A DNA stretch of 64,000 bases from Tritrichomonas musculus. Taxonomy: Eukaryota; Parabasalia; Tritrichomonadida; Tritrichomonadidae. Below the pieces are notes generated by a model. The model had not been told where the DNA came from and made no database searches. It saw nothing but the letters and a program-made list of their open reading frames with translations. Location: the NCBI GenBank assembly GCA_039105265.1, contig JAPFFF010000043.1, positions 620,001 to 684,000 on the forward strand, in the 5' to 3' direction. Shown piece by piece: positions 29,601-39,707 of this stretch. How positions within the stretch are numbered: position 1 is the stretch's first letter; each line of letters opens with the position of its first letter. A program made the position numbers and the translations under genes.

Positions 29601-32216
29601 AGCACTACAATAATCTATCAAACAAAACAGCAAAGCAGCACAACTGCACAATAATCTATCAAACAAAACAGCAAAGCAGCACAACTGCACAATAATCTAT
29701 CAAACAAAACAGCAAAGCAGCACAGCTGCACAATAATCTATCAAACAAAACAGCAAAGCAGCACAGCACTACAACAACCAATCAAACAAAACAGCAAAGC
29801 AGCACAACTGCACAATAATCTATCAAACAAAACAGCAAAGCAGCACAGCACTACAACAACCAATCAAACAAAACAGCAAAGCAGCACAGCAGCACAATAA
29901 TCTATCAAACAAAACAGCAAAGCAGCACAGCACTACAACAACCAATCAAACAAAACAGCAAAGCAGCACAGCACTACAATAATCTATCAAACAAAACAGC
30001 AAAGCAGCACAGCAGCACAATAATCTATCAAACAAAACAGCAAAGCAGCACAGCACTACAATAATCTATCAAACAAAACAGCAAAGCAGCACAGCACTAC
30101 AATAATCTATCAAACAAAACAGCAAAGCAGCACAGCACTACAATAATCTATCAAACAAAACAGCAAAGCAGCACAGCAGCACAATAATCTATCAAACAAA
30201 ACAGCAAAGCAGCACAACTGCACAATAATCTATCAAACAAAACAGCAAAGCAGCACAGCACTACAATAATCTATCAAACAAAACAGCAAAGCAGCACAGC
30301 ACTACAATAATCTATCAAACAAAACAGCAAAGCAGCACAGCTGCACAATAATCTATCAAACAAAACAGCAAAGCAGCACAACTGCACAATAATCTATCAA
30401 ACAAAACAGCAAAGCAGCACAGCACTACAATAATCTATCAAACAAAACAGCAAAGCAGCACAGCACTACAATAATCTATCAAACAAAACAGCAAAGCAGC
30501 ACAGCACTACAACAACCAATCAAACAAAACAGCAAAGCAGCACAACTGCACAATAATCTATCAAACAAAACAGCAAAGCAGCACAGCACTACAACAACCA
30601 ATCAAACAAAACAGCAAAGCAGCACAGCAGCACAATAATCTATCAAACAAAACAGCAAAGCAGCACAGCACTACAACAACCAATCAAACAAAACAGCAAA
30701 GCAGCACAGCACTACAACAACCAATCAAACAAAACAGCAAAGCAGCACAGCACTACAATAATCTATCAAACAAAACAGCAAAGCAGCACAGCACTACAAT
30801 AATCTATCAAACAAAACAGCAAAGCAGCACAGCTGCACAATAATCTATCAAACAAAACAGCAAAGCAGCACAACTGCACAATAATCTATCAAACAAAACA
30901 GCAAAGCAGCACAGCACTACAATAATCTATCAAACAAAACAGCAAAGCAGCACAGCACTACAATAATCTATCAAACAAAACAGCAAAGCAGCACAGCACT
31001 ACAACAACCAATCAAACAAAACAGCAAAGCAGCACAACTGCACAATAATCTATCAAACAAAACAGCAAAGCAGCACAGCACTACAACAACCAATCAAACA
31101 AAACAGCAAAGCAGCACAGCAGCACAATAATCTATCAAACAAAACAGCAAAGCAGCACAGCACTACAACAACCAATCAAACAAAACAGCAAAGCAGCACA
31201 GCACTACAATAATCTATCAAACAAAACAGCAAAGCAGCACAGCACTACAATAATCTATCAAACAAAACAGCAAAGCAGCACAGCAGCACAATAATCTATC
31301 AAACAGCAAAACAGCACAGCAGCACAGCACTACAACAACCAATCAAACAAAACAGCAAAGCAGCACAGCACTACAATAATCTATCAAACAAAACAGCAAA
31401 GCAGCACAGCACTACAATAATCTATCAAACAAAACAGCAAAGCAGCACAGCACTACAATAATCTATCAAACAAAACAGCAAAGCAGCACAGCACTACAAC
31501 AACCAATCAAACAAAACAGCAAAGCAGCACAACTGCACAATAATCTATCAAACAAAACAGCAAAGCAGCACAACTGCACAATAATCTATCAAACAAAACA
31601 GCAAAGCAGCACAGCACTACAACAACCAATCAAACAAAACAGCAAAGCAGCACAGCACTACAACAACCAATCAAACAAAACAGCAAAGCAGCACAGCACT
31701 ACAATAATCTATCAAACAAAACAGCAAAGCAGCACAGCACTACAATAATCTATCAAACAAAACAGCAAAGCAGCACAGCAGCACAATAATCTATCAAACA
31801 GCAAAACAGCACAGCAGCACAGCAGCACAATAATCTATCAAACAAAACAGCAAAGCAGCACAGCACTACAATAATCTATCAAACAAAACAGCAAAGCAGC
31901 ACAACTGCACAACAACCAATCAAACAAAACAGCAAAGCAGCACAACTGCACAATAATCTATCAAACAAAACAGCAAAGCAGCACAGCACTACAACAACCA
32001 ATCAAACAAAACAGCAAAGCAGCACATCAGCACCATAATCTATCAAACAAAACAGCAAAGCAGCACAGCAGCACAATAATCTATCAAACAAAACAGCAAA
32101 GCAGCACAGCACTACAACAACCAATCAAACAAAACAGCAAAGCAGCACAACTGCACAATAATCTATCAAACAAAACAGCAAAGCAGCACAGCAGCACAAC
32201 AAACAATCAAATAAAA
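26700..32216. repeat. 41-bp satellite array, left arm of element C
   Basis: About 134 units of 41 bp. The constant core is CAAACAAAACAGCAAAGCAG. Two slots vary: a linker (AATAATCTAT or AACAACCAAT) and a tail (AGCACTAC, AGCAGCAC, AACTGCAC or AGCTGCAC). A few units are shortened (near 31,303 and 31,800). Variants recur in a higher-order pattern of eight units (328 bp). The period is not a multiple of three and no ORF is formed. Confidence 0.97.
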
Positions 32217-32405
32217 CAGATGATTTTATGTACTAGTTCAAACATTAGACGATAACAAATACCAAAAAGATTACTAATAATTGATATTTTCATCAATCAA
32301 CTATAATCAAACACAACAACACAACAGTTTTTCATTAATAAAATATATTTTATTAATTATTAAATTTTTATTTATTTGCAATTATAATTATAATTTATTT
32401 ACTTA

Positions 32406-32665
32406 CCATAAAAAATTCATAATGAACTTTGTCATGATTTGTTAACGAATTCAATAGTGAATCATGACAAAATTCATAATGAGTTTTTTCATTATTTTTT
32501 AACGAATTCAATAGTGAATCATGACAAAATTCATAATGAGTTTTGTCATGATTTGTTAACGAATTCAATAGTGAATCATGACAAAATTCATAATGAGTTT
32601 TGTCATGATTTGTTAACGAATTCAATAGTGAATCATGACAAAATTCATAATGAGTTTTGTCGAAG
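32406..32665. repeat. 57-bp tandem repeat at the inner edge of the left arm of C
   Basis: About 4.5 units of 57 bp. Each contains inverted motifs (TTGTCATGATTTG against GAATCATGACAA, and TTAACGAATTCAATAGT), so each can fold on itself. Being 19 codons long, the unit is open in several frames on both strands, but these ORFs lack any wider context and are not annotated as genes. Confidence 0.92.
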
Positions 32666-32706
32666 TAATGTTTATGTTATAAAACAAAATATTGTTTAAC
32701 AGCTTA

Positions 32707-33479
32707 CAGCTGTTTCGGAAATAGATTAGAATTTTTTGGAAATAAAATAGTAACCGTTTTATTTTTTTGGAAATTAAATATTTTTTTTTGGAAATAAAAT
32801 AGGAACGATCATTTTATATTCAATTTTATCATACTTAAAAACAGAATTAAAAGATAGATTAATGAAATTTTATGGCGTTTTACACATTATTATGCTAATA
32901 TATACACGAGTTTTGTTTTTAACTGTTCAATATGAAACATAGAGTATGTTTTTGTGTTTTTAATATGATATTACAAAAATATTGTTTTCATCCCAAATTA
33001 CTCAATAAAATCTTCAATTTATTGACAATTATGCATTTTTTATGATTTTTAATATGTAAATTGATGATAATGTATATTTTGAAAAAACTCTTGCATTAAT
33101 GAAAAAATCACTTTATTCATGATTATTAGTGATTATTATATCGAAATTGAAAAGAAATTTTCTTTTTGTTTTATCCAGGATATATTTTAAAAAAGATATT
33201 ATGCAATCGGTGAAATATCAATTATAAAGTATCTTTTTAATAACATCTGTCAAAATATATTAAATTGGCAAAAGATTGTTCAGATGTAATTAATATTTGC
33301 TTCTGATTTAAATGTTTTTCATTAACAAAAATACTGGAAATTGAATGCAAAATAATCGTTCACTATTTTATTTCCAAAAAAAAATATTTTATTTCCAAAA
33401 ATATTTTAGCGGTTTTATAAACCATTCAAATTATGCTATTTTATTTCCAAAAAATTCTAATCTATTTCCGAAACAGCTG
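32707..33479. mobile_element. 773-bp MITE with CAGCTGTTTCGG ends inside element C
   Basis: A ~45-bp perfect terminal inverted repeat beginning CAGCTGTTTCGGAAATAG, flanked by TA on both sides (32,705-32,706; 33,480-33,481), fits a Tc1/mariner/pogo-type target. Sub-terminal copies of GGAAATAAAATA occur in both halves. There is no ORF, so it is non-autonomous. It lies between the transposase 3' end and the left arm. Confidence 0.8.
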
Positions 33480-33552
33480 TAAAAGAAAATTAAAATAAAA
33501 ATCTATATTATTTAAATGTCATAAAAATGTATGTTTATTATTTTTATTCACA

Positions 33553-36500
33553 TCAGATGAATTTATGATCATTCATCAATTTATCTGCATCAAGCCAGCA
33601 TTTGATTTTAAATTCTCCAATTTTAGATAGAATATTTGGCATTTCGTTTTCATTTTGAAAAAGCATTTCGCTTTGTAAATAAATTTCACTAATATAAAGA
33701 TCATAATTATCATTACAGATAGAATATGCGCGTTCACCAATGTCTTTATATATGAAAATTATTTCTTTCACAGTTTCGTAATATTTTGACTTACACAAAA
33801 GTTGAATATCATTAACGCAATTTCGCGTCCAAAAACTTAGATCATCGATTTTCACTTTTTCTTTCCTTTTAGTAAATTTAGTGGAATTGTTTTTAATTAC
33901 GATTGGAGCTGTTTCTTCACAATGAAATTGATTTTTTGTATAATCTTCATTGAACTCAAGTGGGTCTGGAAGCCGATAACAAAATATTGTTAGCATTTTT
34001 TGAATAAAAGAAAATGTTGTATTTTTATCTAAATTTATTTTAACCGATTTAGAATAATAGTTGCATATTTCTAAAACTTTTTGATCAATTTGTTCTTTTG
34101 AGAAATTCTTTGAATAATTTATTTTCATATTTAAAAAGTAAATAATAAAATCTTCAATATTAATCGAATTTAATTTCGAAAAATCTTTTATTTCATCGCA
34201 TAAATATATTTGAGCAATAATTTTATGAATACATGGAAAAGGTACACCATACAATGAATTGTTATAAAATTCATCTTCACAATTGCATCCAATAATATAT
34301 TTTTTATAATTGAAAGATGGCGATGATAATAAATTAATAATTTTTTCTATCAATTTTGAATGGCGAATTGAAAATGATTTACCATGATTTGTTTTTTTAT
34401 TCTGAAAATAATTCAAAATATAATTGATTGTAGCAGATAATCCTGTGGAAAAATTGTAATTTCCACGGCGATTTATAGATTCATTAATGTTACCATGGGC
34501 TCCTTCTGCATGGTTAGAGCATCTTCCCATATGGAAGTCTGCTCTAAGCCATCTGGCCCACTTAAATATATAATAATTTGATTCTTCTTTTCCATTTAAT
34601 CCTGAGAGCATAATTTTTAATTTATCGATTTTTTTTTGAGTAATTGAATCAATTTGTGAATAAGTTTTTTTATAATTGATATAAATTTTTAATTCTGCAT
34701 TTATTTCGGCTGAAATTTTGAGATATTCTGATTCATTTTTTGATTTTAACAATCTAGCAACCATTAAACCAATAGGAGAATTAGATCCGAATCTTTCGAT
34801 CAGGTGCCTATGACAAATAAATCTGGGCATGTTGAAAGATTGACAGAATAATTTGATTTGTTTGCCCATATCGGCTAAAACTAATCTACCTTTGAAAATA
34901 TTTGAGTCGATTTTATAAAAATCTAAACAATCAAAAATAAGATTATATAACTGAAAATTTTCAGTTGGATTCAAAGTAAAAGCAAATGGTATGGATTCAT
35001 TGAAATAAATCCCATGGAAAATACAAAAAGAATAGCCAGGGAAAGCTTTAAAAGAACCGTCAATTTGGCAATAATGAACTTTTTGAATCACTTCACTTGC
35101 CCAAGGGAAAATCCAAGAAATTGAATTAACTGTTGAGATTTGACCATTTTTGAATTTAAAATTATAACCACCATAACCATTTTGTTGGTATCGAAATAGT
35201 AATTGGCCGGGTATATTTTGTAACATTTTAATGATATTATCTGTACTTGAAAACTTAGATTTATATCTCTGTGTTCTTTTACTTTGAAATTTTGAAAAAG
35301 AATATTTTAAAAATATTGGGCATTTTACAGTTTTATTTGATACATATTGACCGAATGATGTCAACATTGAACATGAATCTTGTTTAAGTAAAATCTTGTC
35401 AAAAATATCATAATTAAAAGCAGTTAAATTAAATATTAATAAATTATCATCATTATTAAAATAATTCAAAAAATCTTTAACAAAAACTCGAATGTCTTTG
35501 AAATTTTCATCTATTTCAATACGTATAGAATATAATTTTTGTCGACTTGATAAAATTTCTTGACATATTTCTCTCTTGTTCGGTTTTGAATGTAATGTCA
35601 AATAAATACCTTTTGATGTTGATCTTTCAGGAGGTTCTGTTATAAATTGAGGATAAGTTGAATAAGCAAATGTAATAAAATCAAATAAAGAAAACTCATT
35701 TTTGTTTTCAGGAATTATTTCAATTTTTTGATGTTGTCTACTTGAATTTAAAATTGTTTTTGAAAAAGTTCCATTTTTCATTCTATAACGCATAATTGTG
35801 GTATTTTGAAGAAAATTTTCAGTTTGAAAAGTACCAACAGTATTTATTGTCATTTTTATAATTTTTGTTTCTTTATTACACCAGTTTTCGCCAAGAACAG
35901 AAACAGCTGCAGGAATTTTTATTTCTTGAATTGAAGTTTCAAGAAAAGCTGATTTTTCTATTTTCTCAAGCTTTGAATCATATGAAAAATTAATATGTTT
36001 AAGTTTTCGGCAATTATAAAAAGCCCCCTCACAAATTATTAAAACATTAGTTGGAATGGTAATGCTTTCAATTGAACATTCAGAAAATGCATATGAATCA
36101 ATACGATTAATGAAACTTGGGATTACAACACTTTGAATGTCACGTCTTGCAAAAACTAGTATATTATAATTTACATCTTTTATATCGTCTTTGCTTAATA
36201 TCATTTCATTATTTAAAAATATATATTTACTGTTTTGAGGCATGATAGTAATTCTTTTCAGTCCAACTATTGAACGACACCAACCTTTTTGTAAATTGAT
36301 AATACTTGATGGGATATTGAGAGACTCAATAGTAGAATATGCAAAAGCATCCTTTTGGATAGTGGTTACTCTTGAATTATTTTCAAAAGAAAAGGACTTG
36401 ATCGTTGCGTTTTTGAATGATTCTTCATTTATACTCACTATATAATATTCATTTTTTTGGTAGATTATTGTTGTTGGAATTAAAACGTCACCAGATATTT

Positions 36501-36591
36501 CACTAGTGCTAATGACGCTTGCAGTTTTAAGGTTGTGATCTAAAGAAAAAATGATGCCATTTTGGGCTAAATAATTTGCTTGGCCATTCAT
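33553..36591 (-). CDS. MULE transposase fused to N-terminal BspA-type leucine-rich repeats
   Basis: 1,012 residues from the first ATG at 36,591. Residues ~40-265 are BspA/LRR_5-type repeats (IESLNIPSSI, IESITIPTNV, ICEGAFYNCRKLKHINF, IQEIKIPAAV), a fold otherwise seen in trichomonad surface proteins. After a linker comes the MULE domain: Asp511 (CQIDGSFKAFPG), Asp574 (LVLADMGKQ), the C-x2-H pair Cys593/His596 (FICHRHLIERFG) and Glu696 (SNHAEGAHGN), the expected DDE triad. A SWIM zinc finger follows (Cys769, Cys771, Cys787, His789). All key residues are present and the frame is intact, so the enzyme may be active. There is no signal peptide, consistent with a nuclear protein. An initiator motif lies 9 nt upstream. 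The LRR part may bind DNA-associated partners or may have been captured; its role is unknown. Confidence 0.9.
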   Translation of the reverse strand: MNGQANYLAQNGIIFSLDHNLKTASVISTSEISGDVLIPTTIIYQKNEYYIVSINEESFKNATIKSFSFENNSRVTTIQKDAFAYSTIESLNIPSSIINLQKGWCRSIVGLKRITIMPQNSKYIFLNNEMILSKDDIKDVNYNILVFARRDIQSVVIPSFINRIDSYAFSECSIESITIPTNVLIICEGAFYNCRKLKHINFSYDSKLEKIEKSAFLETSIQEIKIPAAVSVLGENWCNKETKIIKMTINTVGTFQTENFLQNTTIMRYRMKNGTFSKTILNSSRQHQKIEIIPENKNEFSLFDFITFAYSTYPQFITEPPERSTSKGIYLTLHSKPNKREICQEILSSRQKLYSIRIEIDENFKDIRVFVKDFLNYFNNDDNLLIFNLTAFNYDIFDKILLKQDSCSMLTSFGQYVSNKTVKCPIFLKYSFSKFQSKRTQRYKSKFSSTDNIIKMLQNIPGQLLFRYQQNGYGGYNFKFKNGQISTVNSISWIFPWASEVIQKVHYCQIDGSFKAFPGYSFCIFHGIYFNESIPFAFTLNPTENFQLYNLIFDCLDFYKIDSNIFKGRLVLADMGKQIKLFCQSFNMPRFICHRHLIERFGSNSPIGLMVARLLKSKNESEYLKISAEINAELKIYINYKKTYSQIDSITQKKIDKLKIMLSGLNGKEESNYYIFKWARWLRADFHMGRCSNHAEGAHGNINESINRRGNYNFSTGLSATINYILNYFQNKKTNHGKSFSIRHSKLIEKIINLLSSPSFNYKKYIIGCNCEDEFYNNSLYGVPFPCIHKIIAQIYLCDEIKDFSKLNSINIEDFIIYFLNMKINYSKNFSKEQIDQKVLEICNYYSKSVKINLDKNTTFSFIQKMLTIFCYRLPDPLEFNEDYTKNQFHCEETAPIVIKNNSTKFTKRKEKVKIDDLSFWTRNCVNDIQLLCKSKYYETVKEIIFIYKDIGERAYSICNDNYDLYISEIYLQSEMLFQNENEMPNILSKIGEFKIKCWLDADKLMNDHKFI

Positions 36592-36595
36592 AATC

Positions 36596-36602
36596 AAAAT
36601 GA
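36596..36602 (-). promoter_or_regulatory. Initiator-like (Inr) motif of the transposase gene
   Basis: TCATTTT on the minus strand with presumed +1 A 9 nt before the ATG. It matches the host-type Inr, suggesting that the transposon gene uses the host Pol II core promoter. Confidence 0.6.
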
Positions 36603-36719
36603 TCCGTCATTACACAATTTTGAATTAATGTTCGTTTAATTTTTGTTGAATTTAAATATGTCATTTAATAAACTTTAATCATATTGAACGATATTTTGTT
36701 TTATAACATAAACATTACT

Positions 36720-36916
36720 TCGACAAAACTCATTATGAATTTTGTCATGATTCACTATTGAATTCGTTAACAAATCATGACAAAACTCATTATGAATTTT
36801 GTCATGATTCACTATTGAATTCGTTAAAAAATAATGAAAAAACTCATTATGAATTTTGTCATGATTCACTATTGAATTCGTTAACAAATCATGACAAAGT
36901 TCATTATGAATTTTTT
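36720..36916. repeat. 57-bp tandem repeat at the inner edge of the right arm of C
   Basis: About 3.5 units, inverted relative to 32,406-32,665 and one unit shorter. It includes the same variant unit (with AAAAAATAATGAAAAAAC in place of CAAATCATGACAAAAC), so the two arrays share an ancestor. Confidence 0.92.
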
Positions 36917-37108
36917 ATGGTAAGTAAATAAATTATAATTATAATTGCAAATAAATAAAAATTTAATAATTAATAAAATATATTTTATTAATGAAAAACT
37001 GTTGTGTTGTTGTGTTTGATTATAGTTGATTGATGAAAATATCAATTATTAGTAATCTTTTTGGTATTTGTTATCGTCTAATGTTTGAACTAGTACATAA
37101 AATCATCT

Positions 37109-39237
37109 GTTTTATTTGATTGTTTGTTGTGCTGCTGTGCTGCTTTGCTGTTTTGTTTGATAGATTATTGTGCAGTTGTGCTGCTTTGCTGTTTTGTTTG
37201 ATTGGTTGTTGTAGTGCTGTGCTGCTTTGCTGTTTTGTTTGATAGATTATTGTGCAGTTGTGCTGCTTTGCTGTTTTGTTTGATAGATTATTGTGCAGTT
37301 GTGCTGCTTTGCTGTTTTGTTTGATTAGTTGTTGTAGTGCTGTGCTGCTTTGCTGTTTTGTTTGATAGATTATTGTAGTGCTGTGCTGCTTTGCTGTTTT
37401 GTTTGATAGATTATGGTGCTGATGTGCTGCTTTGTTTGATTGGTTGTTGTAGTGCTGTGCTGCTTTGCTGTTTTGCTGTTTGATAGATTATGGTGCTGAT
37501 GTGCTGCTTTGCTGTTTTGTTTGATTGGTTGTTGTAGTGCTGTGCTGCTTTGCTGTTTTGCTGTTTGATAGATTATGGTGCTGATGTGCTGCTTTGCTGT
37601 TTTGTTTGATTGGTTGTTGTAGTGCTGTGCTGCTTTGCTGTTTTGCTGTTTGATAGATTATGGTGCTGATGTGCTGCTTTGCTGTTTTGTTTGATTGGTT
37701 GTTGTAGTGCTGTGCTGCTTTGCTGTTTTGCTGTTTGATAGATTATGGTGCTGATGTGCTGCTTTGTTTGATTGGTTGTTGTAGTGCTGTGCTGCTTTGC
37801 TGTTTTGTTTGATAGATTATTGTGCTGCTGTGCTGCTTTGCTGTTTTGTTTGATTGGTTGTTGTAGTGCTGTGCTGCTGTGCTGTTTTGCTGTTTGATAG
37901 ATTATTGTGCTGCTGTGCTGCTTTGCTGTTTTGTTTGATTGGTTGTTGTAGTGCTGTGCTGCTTTGCTGTTTTGTTTGATAGATTATTGTGCAGTTGTGC
38001 TGCTTTGCTGTTTTGTTTGATAGATTATGGTGCTGATGTGCTGCTTTGCTGTTTTGTTTGATTGGTTGTTGTAGTGCTGTGCTGCTTTGCTGTTTTGTTT
38101 GATTGGTTGTTGTGCTGCTGTGCTGCTTTGCTTTTTGTTTGATAGATTATTGTAGTGCTGTGCTGCTTTGCTGTTTTGTTTGATTGGTTGTTGTAGTGCT
38201 GTGCTGCTTTGCTGTTTTGTTTGATAGATTATTGTGCAGTTGTGCTGCTTTGCTGTTTTGTTTGATAGATTATGGTGCTGATGTGCTGCTTTGCTGTTTT
38301 GTTTGATTGGTTGTTGTAGTGCTGTGCTGCTTTGCTGTTTTGTTTGATTGGTTGTTGTGCTGCTGTGCTGCTTTGCTTTTTGTTTGATAGATTATTGTAG
38401 TGCTGTGCTGCTTTGCTGTTTTGTTTGATTGGTTGTTGTAGTGCTGTGCTGCTGTGCTGTTTTGCTGTTTGATAGATTATGGTGCTGATGTGCTGCTTTG
38501 CTGTTTTGTTTGATTGGTTGTTGTAGTGCTGTGCTGCTTTGCTGTTTTGCTGTTTGATAGATTATGGTGCTGATGTGCTGCTTTGCTGTTTTGTTTGATT
38601 GGTTGTTGTAGTGCTGTGCTGCTTTGCTGTTTTGCTGTTTGATAGATTATGGTGCTGATGTGCTGCTTTGCTGTTTTGTTTGATTGGTTGTTGTAGTGCT
38701 GTGCTGCTTTGCTGTTTTGCTGTTTGATAGATTATGGTGCTGATGTGCTGCTTTGCTGTTTTGTTTGATTGGTTGTTGTAGTGCTGTGCTGCTTTGCTGT
38801 TTTGCTGTTTGATAGATTATGGTGCTGATGTGCTGCTTTGCTGTTTTGTTTGATTGGTTGTTGTAGTGCTGTGCTGCTTTGCTGTTTTGTTTGATAGATT
38901 ATTGTGCTGCTGTGCTGCTTTGCTGTTTTGTTTGATTGGTTGTTGTAGTGCTGTGCTGCTGTGCTGTTTTGCTGTTTGATAGATTATTGTGCTGCTGTGC
39001 TGCTTTGCTGTTTTGTTTGATTGGTTGTTGTAGTGCTGTGCTGCTTTGCTGTTTTGTTTGATAGATTATTGTGCAGTTGTGCTGCTTTGCTGTTTTGTTT
39101 GATAGATTATGGTGCTGATGTGCTGCTTTGCTGTTTTGTTTGATTGGTTGTTGTAGTGCTGTGCTGCTTTGCTGTTTTGTTTGATAGATTATTGTGCAGC
39201 TGTGCTGCTTTGCTGTTTTGTTTGATTGATTGATTTG
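37109..39237. repeat. 41-bp satellite array, right arm of element C (inverted)
   Basis: About 52 units, in inverted orientation to the left array. It is dominated by an ~85-bp dimer (one 44-bp unit with an extra GCT-type insertion plus one 41-bp unit with GGTGCTGATGTGC), seen in runs at 37,440-37,780 and 38,460-38,840. That variant occurs only once in the left array (near 32,030), so the arms have been homogenised separately. Confidence 0.95.
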
Positions 39238-39251
39238 GAAGCCAATATTAA

Positions 39252-39511
39252 TTGCAAAGATATCTGTTGCAAAAGATCAAAAATATGGCTCCTAATCAAA
39301 GCTATCCCGCCTGGCTTCCACTAAAATAGGTGGAAGGTTGGAATTGAACCAACAATAGCTTTGTTTGGAAGTCAATATTAATTGCAAAGATATCTGTTGC
39401 AAAAGATCAAAAATATGGTTCCTAATCAAAGCTATCCCGCCTGGCTTCCACTAAAATAGGTGGAAGGTTGGAATTGAACCAACAATAGCTTTGTTTGGAA
39501 GTCAATATTAA
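39252..39511 (-). repeat. Two 130-bp tRNA-like units (right arm of C)
   Basis: Inverted copies of the left-arm units (39,252-39,381 and 39,382-39,511) with the same B-box, T-arm-like hairpin and 7-bp acceptor-like pair. The second has TTCC in place of CTCC in one loop. The right arm has one unit fewer than the left. Confidence 0.75.
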
Positions 39512-39707
39512 TTATTTGTTTTAAAATCAAATTGGCGCTATTTAAACAATACAAAAAGGTCAATTATTTACAGCATTAACCGCAAATATTTATTCAAAAA
39601 AAATTGAATTAAAAAGTTTAACTTTTTGTGTTACTCTCAAAATATTAACGGTCTATTTTGATCGTATTTCTCTCAAAAAAAATCTTCACTTTTTGAATGA
39701 CTTTTCC

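Larger units (their letters stand above)
26095..39707. mobile_element. 13.6-kb Mutator-like element C with giant satellite-filled inverted ends
   Basis: The element begins GGAAAAGTCATTCAAAAAGT and ends with the exact inverse. The left arm (26,095-32,698, 6.6 kb) and right arm (36,683-39,707, 3.0 kb) contain the same parts in mirrored order: ~195 bp of unique sequence, 130-bp tRNA-like units (three left, two right), a 41-bp satellite (5.5 kb left, 2.1 kb right), ~190 bp of unique sequence, and a 57-bp tandem repeat. The single-copy core holds a transposase gene on the minus strand and a 773-bp inserted element. Long terminal inverted repeats are typical of MULEs. Imperfect similarity continues ~15 bp outward (GGCG-containing), so the exact ends and the target duplication are uncertain. 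The element looks whole. Confidence 0.85.

Noticed and set aside
26700-32216. CRISPR-like array
   Set aside because: The 41-bp units are a continuous tandem satellite without unique spacers, in a eukaryotic transposon arm.
32395-32699. Overlapping repeat-coded ORFs on both strands (76 and 86 codons)
   Set aside because: They arise only because the 57-bp repeat is a multiple of three and free of stops. The plus-strand one and its mirror near 36,675 have no coding context.
36592-36597. Two-codon extension of the transposase
   Set aside because: It begins with TTG; the ATG at 36,591 is 9 nt after an initiator motif.
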